Source: Methanolobus sediminis (lineage in GTDB: Archaea > Halobacteriota > Methanosarcinia > Methanosarcinales > Methanosarcinaceae). From it: a stretch of DNA of 64,000 nucleotides. Location: NCBI RefSeq assembly GCF_031312595.1, contig NZ_CP133592.1, positions 744,001-808,000 of the forward strand, written 5' to 3'. This document shows positions 36,410 to 45,168 of the stretch, one piece after another (within the stretch, counting starts at the first letter, position 1; every line of letters begins with the position of its first letter). The notes under the pieces are model-generated. The model saw nothing but the letters and a program-made list of their open reading frames with translations, was not told the DNA's origin and made no database searches. The translations under genes and the position numbers were made by a program.

Positions 36410-37006
36410 TCATCCCTGTATTACAGACCTACCCATCTCAAAAGCCTTTACGTTGATATCAATAGTCTTCTGAGGAACAAGTTCCTTTACGCATTCCACC
36501 AGAGTTTCAACGGATACTGGCAGGTAGTTTGAAACCGCACCCACCATTACAACGTTCATGGACTGAGGATGACCTGCCTCTCTGGCAAGCTCAGTTGCAT
36601 TGAAGGCTTTTACTTCGTGGGTTTCTTCCAGCTTCGCAATAATTGCATCAACATCAGGATAGCTACACTGCCCTGAGGTGACAGTTACCGGAAGTATAGG
36701 ATCTGTGTTTACTATTATAGTACCATCATCAGAAAGGAATTCCAGATACCTTAACGCTTCGCTTGGTTCAAGTGAAAGCAAAACGTCAGCACCTTTCATA
36801 GGGATCATGGAACCAAGTTCACAGCCAAGCCTGACATGATTGACAACTGACCCACCACGCTGTGCCATTCCGTGTGTTTCTGCTGCACGTACTGACATAT
36901 TTTCCTTCACAGCAGCCTTGCCAATTATATCGGATGCAAGGATGGTACCTTGTCCACCCACACCAGCAATTACAAGATCGAATTTTGATATTCCTTCGGC
37001 ACTCAT
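36410..37006 (-). CDS. iorB: Indolepyruvate ferredoxin oxidoreductase, beta subunit
   Basis: Gamma-type subunit of the 2-oxoacid oxidoreductase that decarboxylates aryl pyruvates (from aromatic amino acid transamination) to aryl acetyl-CoA with ferredoxin. 198 residues: FDLVIAGVGGQGTILASDIIGKAAVKENMSVRAAETHGMAQRGGSVVNHVR is the signature. Overlaps iorA end by 4 bases, so both subunits are coupled. In methanogens it may also run in the biosynthetic direction. Confidence 0.94.
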   Translation of the reverse strand: MSAEGISKFDLVIAGVGGQGTILASDIIGKAAVKENMSVRAAETHGMAQRGGSVVNHVRLGCELGSMIPMKGADVLLSLEPSEALRYLEFLSDDGTIIVNTDPILPVTVTSGQCSYPDVDAIIAKLEETHEVKAFNATELAREAGHPQSMNVVMVGAVSNYLPVSVETLVECVKELVPQKTIDINVKAFEMGRSVIQG

Positions 37007-38832
37007 TTCTTCACCTCCGTGATAGCATCAAACTTACATAAAGCTGCACATACTCCACATCCCGTACACATTGCATTGATAGATGCTTTCTTGGTCGTTG
37101 TGTTAAATTCAATCGCCGGACAGCCGAGGTTCACACACAACCTGCATCCGACACACTTCTCAGCATCGATGACAAATGGTTTCCTGCGAATACCGGAGCG
37201 TTTTGCATCAATGACACAATACTGCCTTGTGATGACAACTGATGTACCTTTGTGTTCTTTTGCCCTTTTGAAGACCTCTTCTGTCTTTTCAAGGTCATAT
37301 GGATCAACTGTTTCAACAAAACCAGCACCCATACTCTTACATAATTCCTCAAGAGAAACTTCAATGGTTGACTCGCCTGTTGCAAGCTTACCCATTCCAG
37401 GATTTGGCTGATGACCGGTCATTGCAGTTATACGGTTGTCTACTATAGTTACTGTAATATCTGCTTTATTGTAGATAGCATTGAGAAGACCATTCATTCC
37501 TGTGTGGAAGAATGTGGAATCTCCGATTGAGCAGCAGATCGGTTTCTTCTCTCCTGCCTGATACATTCCGCTTGCTACGGTTATGCTCCCACCCATACAG
37601 AGTGTTGTATCAACTGTACCACTCTGGATTCCCAGTGTGTAGCAGCCGATGTCACTTGGAAAGATTGCATCTTTGCCGTAGACTTTTTTCATTACATGGA
37701 AACTTGCCCTGTGAGAACATCCCGGACACATGACAGGAGGTCGCATTGGCAGATCAATTCTGCACCTGTCGTAATCGAAGTCTTCTGCGACTTCTGCAGG
37801 GACATCCGGCCTTTCAAGCTCAAGGACTTCTGCAAGAACATCTGCACAGATATCAGTATTCAGTTCATAGATTCTTGGAACTGGCCCTGGTATCTTGCCA
37901 ACTATATCTACAGTTGAGCCAGTCTGCTGTGCAATTATCCTTACCTGCTCCTCAACTATTGGTTCCATTTCCTCGAAAATGATTATCTTCTCTGTATTCT
38001 CCAGAAGAGTACGAATCTTGCTCTCAGGAACAGGATAGGTTCCAATCTTCAGGAATGATGCATTGGTTCCCTGTTTGACGATGGCTTCCTTTGCGTAGAC
38101 TGAAGCAATGCCTGATGCTATGACTCCTACCTTTGCACCGTCTGTAAGTTCAAGAGAATTCCATGGAGAGTTCTCCAGTTCTTCCTGCATTATTTTCTGA
38201 GATTCAAGAAGTCGAGGATGCTGTATCCTTGCATTTTTGGGGACCATGACCCATCTTTCGAGTTCCTTTACAAACTCTGCTGAAGGTCTGGTTTCTTCCA
38301 CAGGCCCTAGCTCGATATCAGATTTTCCGTGAGAGATACGGGTTGTAGGCCTGAAAATTACAGGCATCTGAACCTTGTTTGAGAATTCGAATGCAAAGGG
38401 AATCATGTCCTTGGCTTCCTGTGGTGTGGAAGGATCAAGACACGGTATGAGTGAGAATTGTGAGTACCTGCGGGTGTCCTGCTCGTTCTGTGATGAATGG
38501 CATGAAGGGTCGTCTGCAACGATTATTATCATGCTGCCTTTGACACCTGTATAAGCAAGAGTGAGTAAAGGGTCTGCTGCTACGTTCAGCCCGACGTGTT
38601 TCATGGTTACTACTGAACGCACGCCAGTCATTGCAGCGCCGGCTGCTACTTCAAAGGCAACTTTCTCATTGACTGACCACTCTACGTAAAAGTCTCTTTC
38701 CTTCATTCCTGCCAGTGTACCGATGATCTCAGAGGATGGCGTTCCGGGATAACCGGATATGACCTGTCCTCCTCCTTCCACGATACCGCGTGCAATTGCA
38801 ACGTTTCCCAGCATGTACTCGCGTGTGCTCAT
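37003..38832 (-). CDS. iorA: Indolepyruvate ferredoxin oxidoreductase, alpha subunit
   Basis: Catalytic subunit, 609 residues. N-terminal pyrimidine-domain VISGYPGTPSSEIIGTLAG near residue 25; TPP-binding domain GDSTFFHTGMNGLLNAIYNKADITVTIVDN near residue 430; C-terminal ferredoxin domain with CVGCRLCVNLGCP and CTGCGVCAALCK near residues 565-600, two [4Fe-4S] clusters. The ATG at 38832 is preceded by GGAGATTAAC; the frame is open seven codons further. It shares a 4-bp overlap with iorB. Divergent from the RMND1-like gene. Confidence 0.96.
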   Translation of the reverse strand: MSTREYMLGNVAIARGIVEGGGQVISGYPGTPSSEIIGTLAGMKERDFYVEWSVNEKVAFEVAAGAAMTGVRSVVTMKHVGLNVAADPLLTLAYTGVKGSMIIIVADDPSCHSSQNEQDTRRYSQFSLIPCLDPSTPQEAKDMIPFAFEFSNKVQMPVIFRPTTRISHGKSDIELGPVEETRPSAEFVKELERWVMVPKNARIQHPRLLESQKIMQEELENSPWNSLELTDGAKVGVIASGIASVYAKEAIVKQGTNASFLKIGTYPVPESKIRTLLENTEKIIIFEEMEPIVEEQVRIIAQQTGSTVDIVGKIPGPVPRIYELNTDICADVLAEVLELERPDVPAEVAEDFDYDRCRIDLPMRPPVMCPGCSHRASFHVMKKVYGKDAIFPSDIGCYTLGIQSGTVDTTLCMGGSITVASGMYQAGEKKPICCSIGDSTFFHTGMNGLLNAIYNKADITVTIVDNRITAMTGHQPNPGMGKLATGESTIEVSLEELCKSMGAGFVETVDPYDLEKTEEVFKRAKEHKGTSVVITRQYCVIDAKRSGIRRKPFVIDAEKCVGCRLCVNLGCPAIEFNTTTKKASINAMCTGCGVCAALCKFDAITEVKK

Positions 38833-38983
38833 GTTAATCTCCTGCCAAGTCATACAAAATGATTATTGATAAAGATATCCTAACGAATGTTGCATGTTAA
38901 CATATGTCACTGCATGATGATTTAACAATAACTGAACAGAGAACAAAACAGAAATAAAGAAGCAATTTGCAGCGTCCTGTAAA

Positions 38984-38994
38984 GCTTTATAAGC
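38984..38994 (+). promoter_or_regulatory. TATA box of the RMND1-like gene
   Basis: GCTTTATAAGC centred near 38989, start predicted near 39015, 28 nt before the ATG at 39043, with CAGGAG in between. Confidence 0.45.
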
Positions 38995-39042
38995 TTACAC
39001 TGTGCAATATCAAGTATAGTTCTCCGCAGGAGATAATAATCC

Positions 39043-40104
39043 ATGATAACGATTCGTTTTTACAGGATCTATGACATCGGACTGGATATCGACCTTGACT
39101 GGCTTGAAAAGGAACTCGCCAGCAGCTTCACCACAGCAAGAGCAAGTTTTGTGCGTGTCAGGCCCACATCTATTATTATGGAAATTCCCCCACTGCTAAT
39201 CAGACTTGGTCAGTGCAGTGTGGAGAAGGATGGAAGAATATTCGATTTTTCGGTGTTTGCACGTATTTTCAAGATTGGTGCCATAAGCCTGTGTTTTGCA
39301 TATGAGAAGGAAGATGCGGACTTTGAATTCCTTGAGAACACGGCACTGTTATTCTCTGAGCAGGAGGGACTTGAGGATCTGTTCCTTTCACATCTCAATA
39401 CCCTTGCAGACATACTCAAACCTCACATCCGGGGATTTGAGATGACTCCTGGTTTCTTTGAGGAATATACTATTTATCATATGGACTGGATTGATGATTC
39501 CATTGATCCAATGCCACTGCTTGCAGGCGAAAGAAGTGAGTTTTCACCCCAGATGATCGATGAGATCCTCAAAGCTACACATAGCTATACTAAAAATGAC
39601 CGTGCCATATTTTCATGGGACTCTGCCCTGATTTGCGATCCCGATACTCCTACAGACCTTTTTGACCTTATTGAATTTGCAAATGTACAGGTTTTTGAGC
39701 TGCGTTACTATGATAGGGAACTGAGCAGGAGCATGGAAAAGATGTATGAGGATATTGCCCTTGCAGACAAACTCCCGTTCTTCAAGAGAAGAAAATTGTA
39801 CAGGGCAATTATGACAAAGCTCATGCAGGACACCGCAGCCCTTTCTGAAGTCACCGAGAAGGTCAACAACCTTATCAAAGTTACTGAGGATGTTTACTAT
39901 GCAAGGGTATATGCAACCGTCCTGAAAACACTAAGAAGCGAGCAGTGGACCGAGAGTGTGAATCGTAAAATAGACATGATACAGGACAATTATTCAATGC
40001 TCTCTGACGAGGTAAGGATTGAGCACTCCAATTACCTTGAATGGATAATTATTGTACTCATTGCTATTGAGATTGTGATGGCGGTGGCGGAGAGGATTGT
40101 GTAA
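39043..40104 (+). CDS. RMND1/Sif2-like (DUF155-type) tail-anchored protein
   Basis: 353 residues, probable member of the DUF155 family found in archaea, bacteria and mitochondria, whose cellular role is poorly known. The diagnostic C-terminal half is VYYARVYATVLKTLRSEQWTESVNRKIDMIQDNYSMLSDEVRIEHSNYLEW near residues 290-340, followed by a single membrane helix IIIVLIAIEIVMAVAERIV at the very end. The N-terminus carries ordinary soluble beta-alpha pattern. ATG at 39043 after CAGGAGATAATAATCC. Not part of an obvious operon; proA is 195 bp downstream. Confidence 0.72.
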   Translation: MITIRFYRIYDIGLDIDLDWLEKELASSFTTARASFVRVRPTSIIMEIPPLLIRLGQCSVEKDGRIFDFSVFARIFKIGAISLCFAYEKEDADFEFLENTALLFSEQEGLEDLFLSHLNTLADILKPHIRGFEMTPGFFEEYTIYHMDWIDDSIDPMPLLAGERSEFSPQMIDEILKATHSYTKNDRAIFSWDSALICDPDTPTDLFDLIEFANVQVFELRYYDRELSRSMEKMYEDIALADKLPFFKRRKLYRAIMTKLMQDTAALSEVTEKVNNLIKVTEDVYYARVYATVLKTLRSEQWTESVNRKIDMIQDNYSMLSDEVRIEHSNYLEWIIIVLIAIEIVMAVAERIV

Positions 40105-40135
40105 TGTTTGTGGCTTTTGCTCTAATTTAAGTTTG

Positions 40136-40171
40136 CTTTACTTAGAATAGGAGAATGAGTTCTAAGTAAAG
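40136..40171. promoter_or_regulatory. 12-bp perfect inverted repeat between the RMND1-like gene and proA
   Basis: CTTTACTTAGAA and TTCTAAGTAAAG with a 12-nt loop, and a third half-site CTTAGAA at 40180-40186. It lies 31 bp past the preceding stop and about 110 bp before a TATA-like box (near 40247-40262) that probably serves proA. It may be a terminator stem or an operator for proA-proB. No T tract follows. Confidence 0.4.
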
Positions 40172-40299
40172 GATGCTTGACTTAGAATTTCAATCAACTC
40201 CATCATAATCGACAAATATAAAACCAAAGAACTATGTGCAATACCTCTATAGTATATAATCTGACATCACTGTTTTAAAAAACCCAGGGTGGTTTATTC

Positions 40300-41655
40300 A
40301 TGGTTCTTGAAATTGAAGAAAAGGTCATTGAGGCAAAGAAGGCGTCCATCATTCTTGCAAGTGTCAATACAGACACAAAGAATGCAGCCCTTGAAGCAAT
40401 GGCACAGGCACTTGACGATAATCGCGATAAGATACTCGCAGCAAACCAGAAAGACATTGAAGCTGCAGAGAAGCTCAAAAGGAAAGGTGAACTTTCCCAG
40501 GCTCTTGTAGACAGGCTCAAGGTCAACGACAGCAAGATCAGCGGAATGATAGACGGAATCCGTGACGTCATCCAGCTCGAAGATCCTGTTGGCAAGACCC
40601 TGCACGCCCTTGAACTTGATCAGGGACTCGAACTCTATCAGGTAAGCTGCCCAATCGGACTTATCGGAGTAATATTTGAAGCACGTCCGGATGTAGTGCC
40701 ACAGGTCATGTCCTTATGTCTTAAAAGCGGCAATGCCACCATATTTAAGGGTGGAAGCGAGGCACTCAATTCCAACCGTGTCATTTTCGACTTATTAAAT
40801 GAAGCTGCAGAATCCACAAAAGGAATGCCAACCGGTGCATTCCAGCTCATGGAAACAAGGGAAGAGGTCAACGATATCCTCAGCATGGATGCATACATCG
40901 ACCTGCTCATCCCAAGAGGTTCAAATGCATTTGTCAAATACATGCAGGACAACACCAAGATTCCAGTCCTCGGACACGCAGACGGAATCTGCCATGTTTA
41001 TGTTGACAATGAAGCAGACCTTTCAAAGGCATACGAAGTCTGTTTTGACTCAAAAGTACAATACCCTGCTGTCTGTAACGCAATGGAAACACTCCTTGTA
41101 AATGCAGAAATTGCTGACAAGTTCCTGCCAAAGATGGCAAGAATGTATGACGAAGCAGGCGTACAGATGCGCTGTGACGAAGCATCCTTTGAGATACTCG
41201 GACAGATCGACTTCCTTAAAAGTATTGCCAGAGCCATTGAAGACGACTGGAGAACCGAATACAACGACCTCACACTCTCTATCAAGATAGTAGAATCAAT
41301 GGATGAAGCCATCGAGCACATCAACCACTATGGTTCACACCACACTGATGGCATCATTACAGAGAATGACCTCAAGAAGAAGAAATTCACAGAACTTGTG
41401 GACTCATCCAGTGTAATGCTTAACGCATCAACAAGGTTTGCAGACGGTTTCCGTTATGGAAAAGGAGCAGAAGTCGGAATCAGCACAAACAAGATCCATG
41501 CACGTGGTCCAGTGGGAATGGAAGGACTTCTCATCTACAAGTACATACTCGTAGGCAATGGAGACAAAGTTGCTGACTACGTCGGTCCTGAAGCAAAGAA
41601 ATACACACACCGCACGCTCAATAAGAAAGTCGGTGATGCAGTTTCCAGAAAATAA
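40300..41655 (+). CDS. proA: Gamma-glutamyl phosphate reductase
   Basis: Reduces glutamyl-5-phosphate to the semialdehyde in proline synthesis, aldehyde dehydrogenase superfamily. 451 residues. PIGLIGVIFEARPDVVPQVMSLCLKSGNATIFKGGSEA near residue 112 is the nucleotide binding region; YPAVCNAMETLLVN near residue 255 contains the active-site cysteine in VCNAMETL. The C-terminus RFADGFRYGKGAEVGISTNKIHARGPVGMEGL is characteristic. ATG at 40300 after AGGGTGGTTTATTC. 34 bp before proB. Confidence 0.96.
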   Translation: MVLEIEEKVIEAKKASIILASVNTDTKNAALEAMAQALDDNRDKILAANQKDIEAAEKLKRKGELSQALVDRLKVNDSKISGMIDGIRDVIQLEDPVGKTLHALELDQGLELYQVSCPIGLIGVIFEARPDVVPQVMSLCLKSGNATIFKGGSEALNSNRVIFDLLNEAAESTKGMPTGAFQLMETREEVNDILSMDAYIDLLIPRGSNAFVKYMQDNTKIPVLGHADGICHVYVDNEADLSKAYEVCFDSKVQYPAVCNAMETLLVNAEIADKFLPKMARMYDEAGVQMRCDEASFEILGQIDFLKSIARAIEDDWRTEYNDLTLSIKIVESMDEAIEHINHYGSHHTDGIITENDLKKKKFTELVDSSSVMLNASTRFADGFRYGKGAEVGISTNKIHARGPVGMEGLLIYKYILVGNGDKVADYVGPEAKKYTHRTLNKKVGDAVSRK

Positions 41656-41689
41656 AAGCAGGTAACATAAACACGCAGGGGCATCACTT

Positions 41690-42814
41690 TTGTACGACAG
41701 GAAAGAGCTCTTCAAAGATGTGAACAGGATCGTTGTAAAGATAGGAACATCATCCATCAATACCGAAGACGGAAAGCTTAACCGGCAGTTCATGGAGAAC
41801 ATGGCTGCCCAGGTTGCCGAACTCCATGAAATGGGAAAAAAGGTCATCCTTGTAAGTTCGGGAGCTATCGGAATCGGCATTGATATTCTTGATTTTGACA
41901 GCCGCCCCAAAGAAATACCGGTCAGGCAGGCATGTGCCGCTGTTGGGCAGAGTGTGCTCATGCAAGAGTGGTGCAGCTCTTTTGCAAAACACAATCTGAA
42001 AGTAGCTCAGATACTCCTGACATACGATTCATTTTCAAACAGGCTTACATATCTTAACCTCAGGAACAGCATATCCACTCTGCTAAGCTATGGAGTTATA
42101 CCAATCATCAACGAGAACGATAGCACATCAGTTCATGAGATCGAGGCAACATTCGGTGACAATGACAAGCTTTCTGCAATGGTTGCCAGCAAAATGGAAG
42201 CGGACCTTCTCATCATCCTTTCAGATATTGACGGGCTTTACGACAAGAACCCAAAGCGCAACGATGATGCAAAACTCCTGGCCCTTGTAGAAGAGATAAC
42301 TCCTGAGATTGAAAGCTTTGGAGGCAGTCCGACAAGTATGAAAGGTGTTGGTGGCATGAGAACAAAGATCGAGGCCGCCAAGATTTGCTATATGTCAGGC
42401 TGCTACCTGATCATTGCAAACAGTGCTACTGAAAATGTAGTTACAAAAGTACTTTCCGGGGAAGATATAGGAACACTATTCCTTGCCAATCAGGAAGTCT
42501 ACAAAAACAGGATACGCTGGATACTACTTTCAAAATCATGCGGTTCTATCGAAGTTGATACAGGTGCAAGGGAAGCAATACTCAACAGCATGAGCCTCCT
42601 GCCTTCCGGAGTTACAAAGGTTAATGGAGAATTTGACAGAGGAGAGATTGTTGAGATTATCTGTGAAGGCAAAGTATTTGCAAAAGGCATAACTGACTAT
42701 TCATCTGAAGAACTGGAACAGGTCAAAGGCCAGCATACAGATATGATAGCTGAAATTCTTGGTTACAAGAATTATAATCATGTTATCAAGAAAGAGAATA
42801 TAGGTATTTGTTAA
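41690..42814 (+). CDS. proB: Glutamate 5-kinase
   Basis: First step of proline synthesis, 374 residues. NRIVVKIGTSSINTEDGKLN near residue 11 is the N-terminal kinase loop, ILVSSGAIGIGIDIL near 54, FGDNDKLSAMVASKMEADLLIILSDIDGLYDKNPKRN near 150-190 is the amino acid kinase signature, and residues about 275-365 form a PUA domain. The start is the TTG at 41690, the only in-frame initiator before the conserved kinase loop with a moderately purine-rich upstream (GCAGGGGCATC). Follows proA; the proA-proB order is reversed from the common proB-proA. Confidence 0.95.
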   Translation: MYDRKELFKDVNRIVVKIGTSSINTEDGKLNRQFMENMAAQVAELHEMGKKVILVSSGAIGIGIDILDFDSRPKEIPVRQACAAVGQSVLMQEWCSSFAKHNLKVAQILLTYDSFSNRLTYLNLRNSISTLLSYGVIPIINENDSTSVHEIEATFGDNDKLSAMVASKMEADLLIILSDIDGLYDKNPKRNDDAKLLALVEEITPEIESFGGSPTSMKGVGGMRTKIEAAKICYMSGCYLIIANSATENVVTKVLSGEDIGTLFLANQEVYKNRIRWILLSKSCGSIEVDTGAREAILNSMSLLPSGVTKVNGEFDRGEIVEIICEGKVFAKGITDYSSEELEQVKGQHTDMIAEILGYKNYNHVIKKENIGIC

Positions 42815-42830
42815 GCTGGCTTCTGCCAGC
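42815..42830 (+). terminator. GC-rich hairpin directly after proB
   Basis: GCTGGC TTCT GCCAGC begins at the base after the proB stop codon; a six-T run lies 18-24 bases later. Consistent with termination of the proA-proB message. Confidence 0.5.
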
Positions 42831-42917
42831 CATAAATATCCAGGCTAACTTTTTTATAATATCTTCATTACTTTTTTATAAATGGTTCTCCTTATAAAGG
42901 TTTAAAACGAAAGATCA

Positions 42918-44267
42918 ATGATGACACTAGAAGAACAAGTGCTTGAAAGGATTAAACCCAGTCCTGCTGAAAAAGAGAAATTACAGGAAGTTGCTTCTGA
43001 ACTACTTGCTAGAGTCAGCACCATTGCGAGAATAAAAGGAATAGATGGCATAATCCCAAAACTAGTGGGTTCTGCAGCAAGGAATACATGGATATCAGGT
43101 ACACACGACCTTGATGTCTTTATCTCATTCCCTGAAAGTGTAAGCCGTGAAGAACTGGAAGAGAACGGCCTCCTGATTGCAAGAGAAGTTGCAAGGAATG
43201 GTACTAATGTTGAAGAGAGATATGCAGAGCATCCATATCTGAACATGCATTACAAAGGCTTCGATGTTGATCTCGTACCCTGTTTTGCAGTTGAGTCCGC
43301 ATCCGAGATTAAATCTGCAGTTGACAGGACACCATTTCACAACGAATTTATCAAAATGAGCATCCCCGGAAGAGAGGACGATGTACTCATGATGAAACAG
43401 TTTATGAAAGGCACCGGCACCTACGGTTCTGAACTTCGGACACAGGGTTTTTCAGGTTACCTTACTGAGCTTCTCATAGTCCACTATGGCTCGTTCCGCA
43501 ACCTGATACGCAATGCCTGCACATGGAAACCAGGACTTGTAATAGACATGCTGGAACACGGTACTCTCAGGCACGAAGACCCTCTGGTTGTCATTGATCC
43601 CACTGATCCAAAAAGAAATGTAGCAGCAGCACTTTCCCTGAACCGTTTTGCTCAGTTTATCGATGCATGCAGGGCATATTCTGATAATCCTTCTGAAGAA
43701 TTCTTTTTCCCGAAAGCAAAAGAACCCATGTCAGATGATGAGATAAAAGACATGTTGCATTCCAGAGGAAGCTCATTTGTAGCAGTTGTTTTTGAAACTC
43801 CTGAACTTGTGGATGATATACTATATCCACAACTTGATAAGATGGAAAACTCAGTCCGTGCACTTCTGGAAGATTACGAGTTTCAGGTCCTCAACTCAGG
43901 ATACTGGGCGAATGAACAGTCCATAGTTGTTGTCGAGTTGATATCATCCAAACTTCCTTCTGTGAAAAAGCATAGAGGACCTCCTGTATGGGTAACTGAC
44001 CATGCAAAAGGTTTCAAGACAAAATATAGTAACTCTAATGAACTGTTTTCCATGTATATTGAAGACGGGGTCTATGTGGCTGATATAAAACGTAAGTTTA
44101 CAACTGCAAAAGAACTGCTTCAGGAAAGATTGCAAACCTGTTCTCTTGGAAAACACCTTGGAAAAGCCGTATTGGAAAGCTTCACAGTTCTTGAAAATAA
44201 TGTTATCCTTGAGATAAAAGATCCTGACTTCAGGGTTTTTATGAGAAAATGGGAGCAGGGTAAATAG
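42918..44267 (+). CDS. cca: Archaeal CCA-adding enzyme (tRNA nucleotidyltransferase, class I)
   Basis: Adds or repairs the CCA end of tRNAs. 449 residues, standard for the archaeal class I family. Catalytic head GSAARNTWISGTHDLDVFISFP near residue 51 with the GS..DxD carboxylates, then DVDLVPCFAVESASEIKSAVDRTPFHN near 115 (third aspartate). The C-terminal tail includes HAKGFKTKYSNSNELF. ATG at 42918, close to two TATA-like boxes (TTTTTTATAAATG near 42870 and CTTATAAAG near 42892), so nearly leaderless. Note that the three tRNA genes here encode CCA, so repair is the likely main role for them. Convergent with ogg. Confidence 0.95.
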   Translation: MMTLEEQVLERIKPSPAEKEKLQEVASELLARVSTIARIKGIDGIIPKLVGSAARNTWISGTHDLDVFISFPESVSREELEENGLLIAREVARNGTNVEERYAEHPYLNMHYKGFDVDLVPCFAVESASEIKSAVDRTPFHNEFIKMSIPGREDDVLMMKQFMKGTGTYGSELRTQGFSGYLTELLIVHYGSFRNLIRNACTWKPGLVIDMLEHGTLRHEDPLVVIDPTDPKRNVAAALSLNRFAQFIDACRAYSDNPSEEFFFPKAKEPMSDDEIKDMLHSRGSSFVAVVFETPELVDDILYPQLDKMENSVRALLEDYEFQVLNSGYWANEQSIVVVELISSKLPSVKKHRGPPVWVTDHAKGFKTKYSNSNELFSMYIEDGVYVADIKRKFTTAKELLQERLQTCSLGKHLGKAVLESFTVLENNVILEIKDPDFRVFMRKWEQGK

Positions 44268-44313
44268 GCCTACATCCGACACTTTGTATTAGCAAATTCC
44301 AGGGGATTTTAAA

Positions 44314-45168
44314 TCAGATTCCTTCAAGTCTTTTCTGATAGAAGAAATACTGTTGAGCATAGCCGCAGTAGCGTCCAAAATACATTCGTCCCCAGTTGCC
44401 AATCTTGCTTTTGGTTGCATTTCCATTAAAATATTCATGGTGACCGTAAACTGTTTTTACAACCTTTTCAACATGAGTGTCTACCGGAAATGCTTCCATC
44501 TTTTCAAATGCAAAGAGGAGAATACAATCCGCAACCTTTTCACCGATGCCCTCAAGGAACATCAGTCTCTGCTTAGCTTCCTCGTAGTCCACCTGGAAAA
44601 TATCATCAAGAACAAGATTACCATCCTCAACGTGTCTGGCAGCTTTTATCACACGGCCACCCCTGAAACCAAGTTTGCAAGCCCTGAGGTCATCGTCACA
44701 TGCATGAACAAGTGCATGTGGTTCTGGAAAACTGTAGTAACCATCTTCTATTTCATCACCATAGTTCCTGCACATCATGGAAATCGCACGCTTGATATTA
44801 GGGATGCTCCATGCTGTTGCAAGCATGTAGGATATCAGACACTCCCAGGGATCCTGCCTGATAAGACGAAGGCCCATGTACTTGTTTATGGCTTCATTCA
44901 TGAATTTATCTTTATTCACTTCCTGAAGAATGGAATCAAGATCATCATCAAAACGGAAGTAATTCTCAAAGAAACATTTCGGCAGAGAGCAGTCTACAAG
45001 AACCTCCCCACTGCCCTTATCCTGCTGCAACCTCGCAACATGGCCATTCACCACCCCGGTCCACCAGCCATCAATAAGGTCCCAGCGGAATACCTGTCCG
45101 CAATCAAGAGTATAATCCAGATTGAAATTCTCTGAGAAAAGAGTGTACATATCAGGAATTGAGTTCAA
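44314..45168 (-). CDS. ogg: OGG1-type 8-oxoguanine DNA glycosylase/AP lyase
   Basis: Base-excision repair enzyme of the HhH-GPD superfamily, 284 residues. N-terminal TLDCGQVFRWDLIDGWWTGVV (near residue 18) is the OGG N-domain. MFLEGIGEKVADCILLFAFEK near residue 212 contains the helix-hairpin-helix and the lysine nucleophile; FPVDTHVEKVVKTVYG near residue 236 supplies the catalytic aspartate. It overlaps the preceding kinase gene by 17 bases, so it is translated as part of an operon with two ADP-dependent sugar kinases, an unusual partner. Confidence 0.9.
   Translation of the reverse strand: MNSIPDMYTLFSENFNLDYTLDCGQVFRWDLIDGWWTGVVNGHVARLQQDKGSGEVLVDCSLPKCFFENYFRFDDDLDSILQEVNKDKFMNEAINKYMGLRLIRQDPWECLISYMLATAWSIPNIKRAISMMCRNYGDEIEDGYYSFPEPHALVHACDDDLRACKLGFRGGRVIKAARHVEDGNLVLDDIFQVDYEEAKQRLMFLEGIGEKVADCILLFAFEKMEAFPVDTHVEKVVKTVYGHHEYFNGNATKSKIGNWGRMYFGRYCGYAQQYFFYQKRLEGI

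Noticed and set aside
38912-38935. ATGATGA followed 12 bases later by CTGA, like a C/D box guide RNA
   Set aside because: Only one C and one D motif; no D'/C' pair and no terminal stem, so not supported as an sRNA.
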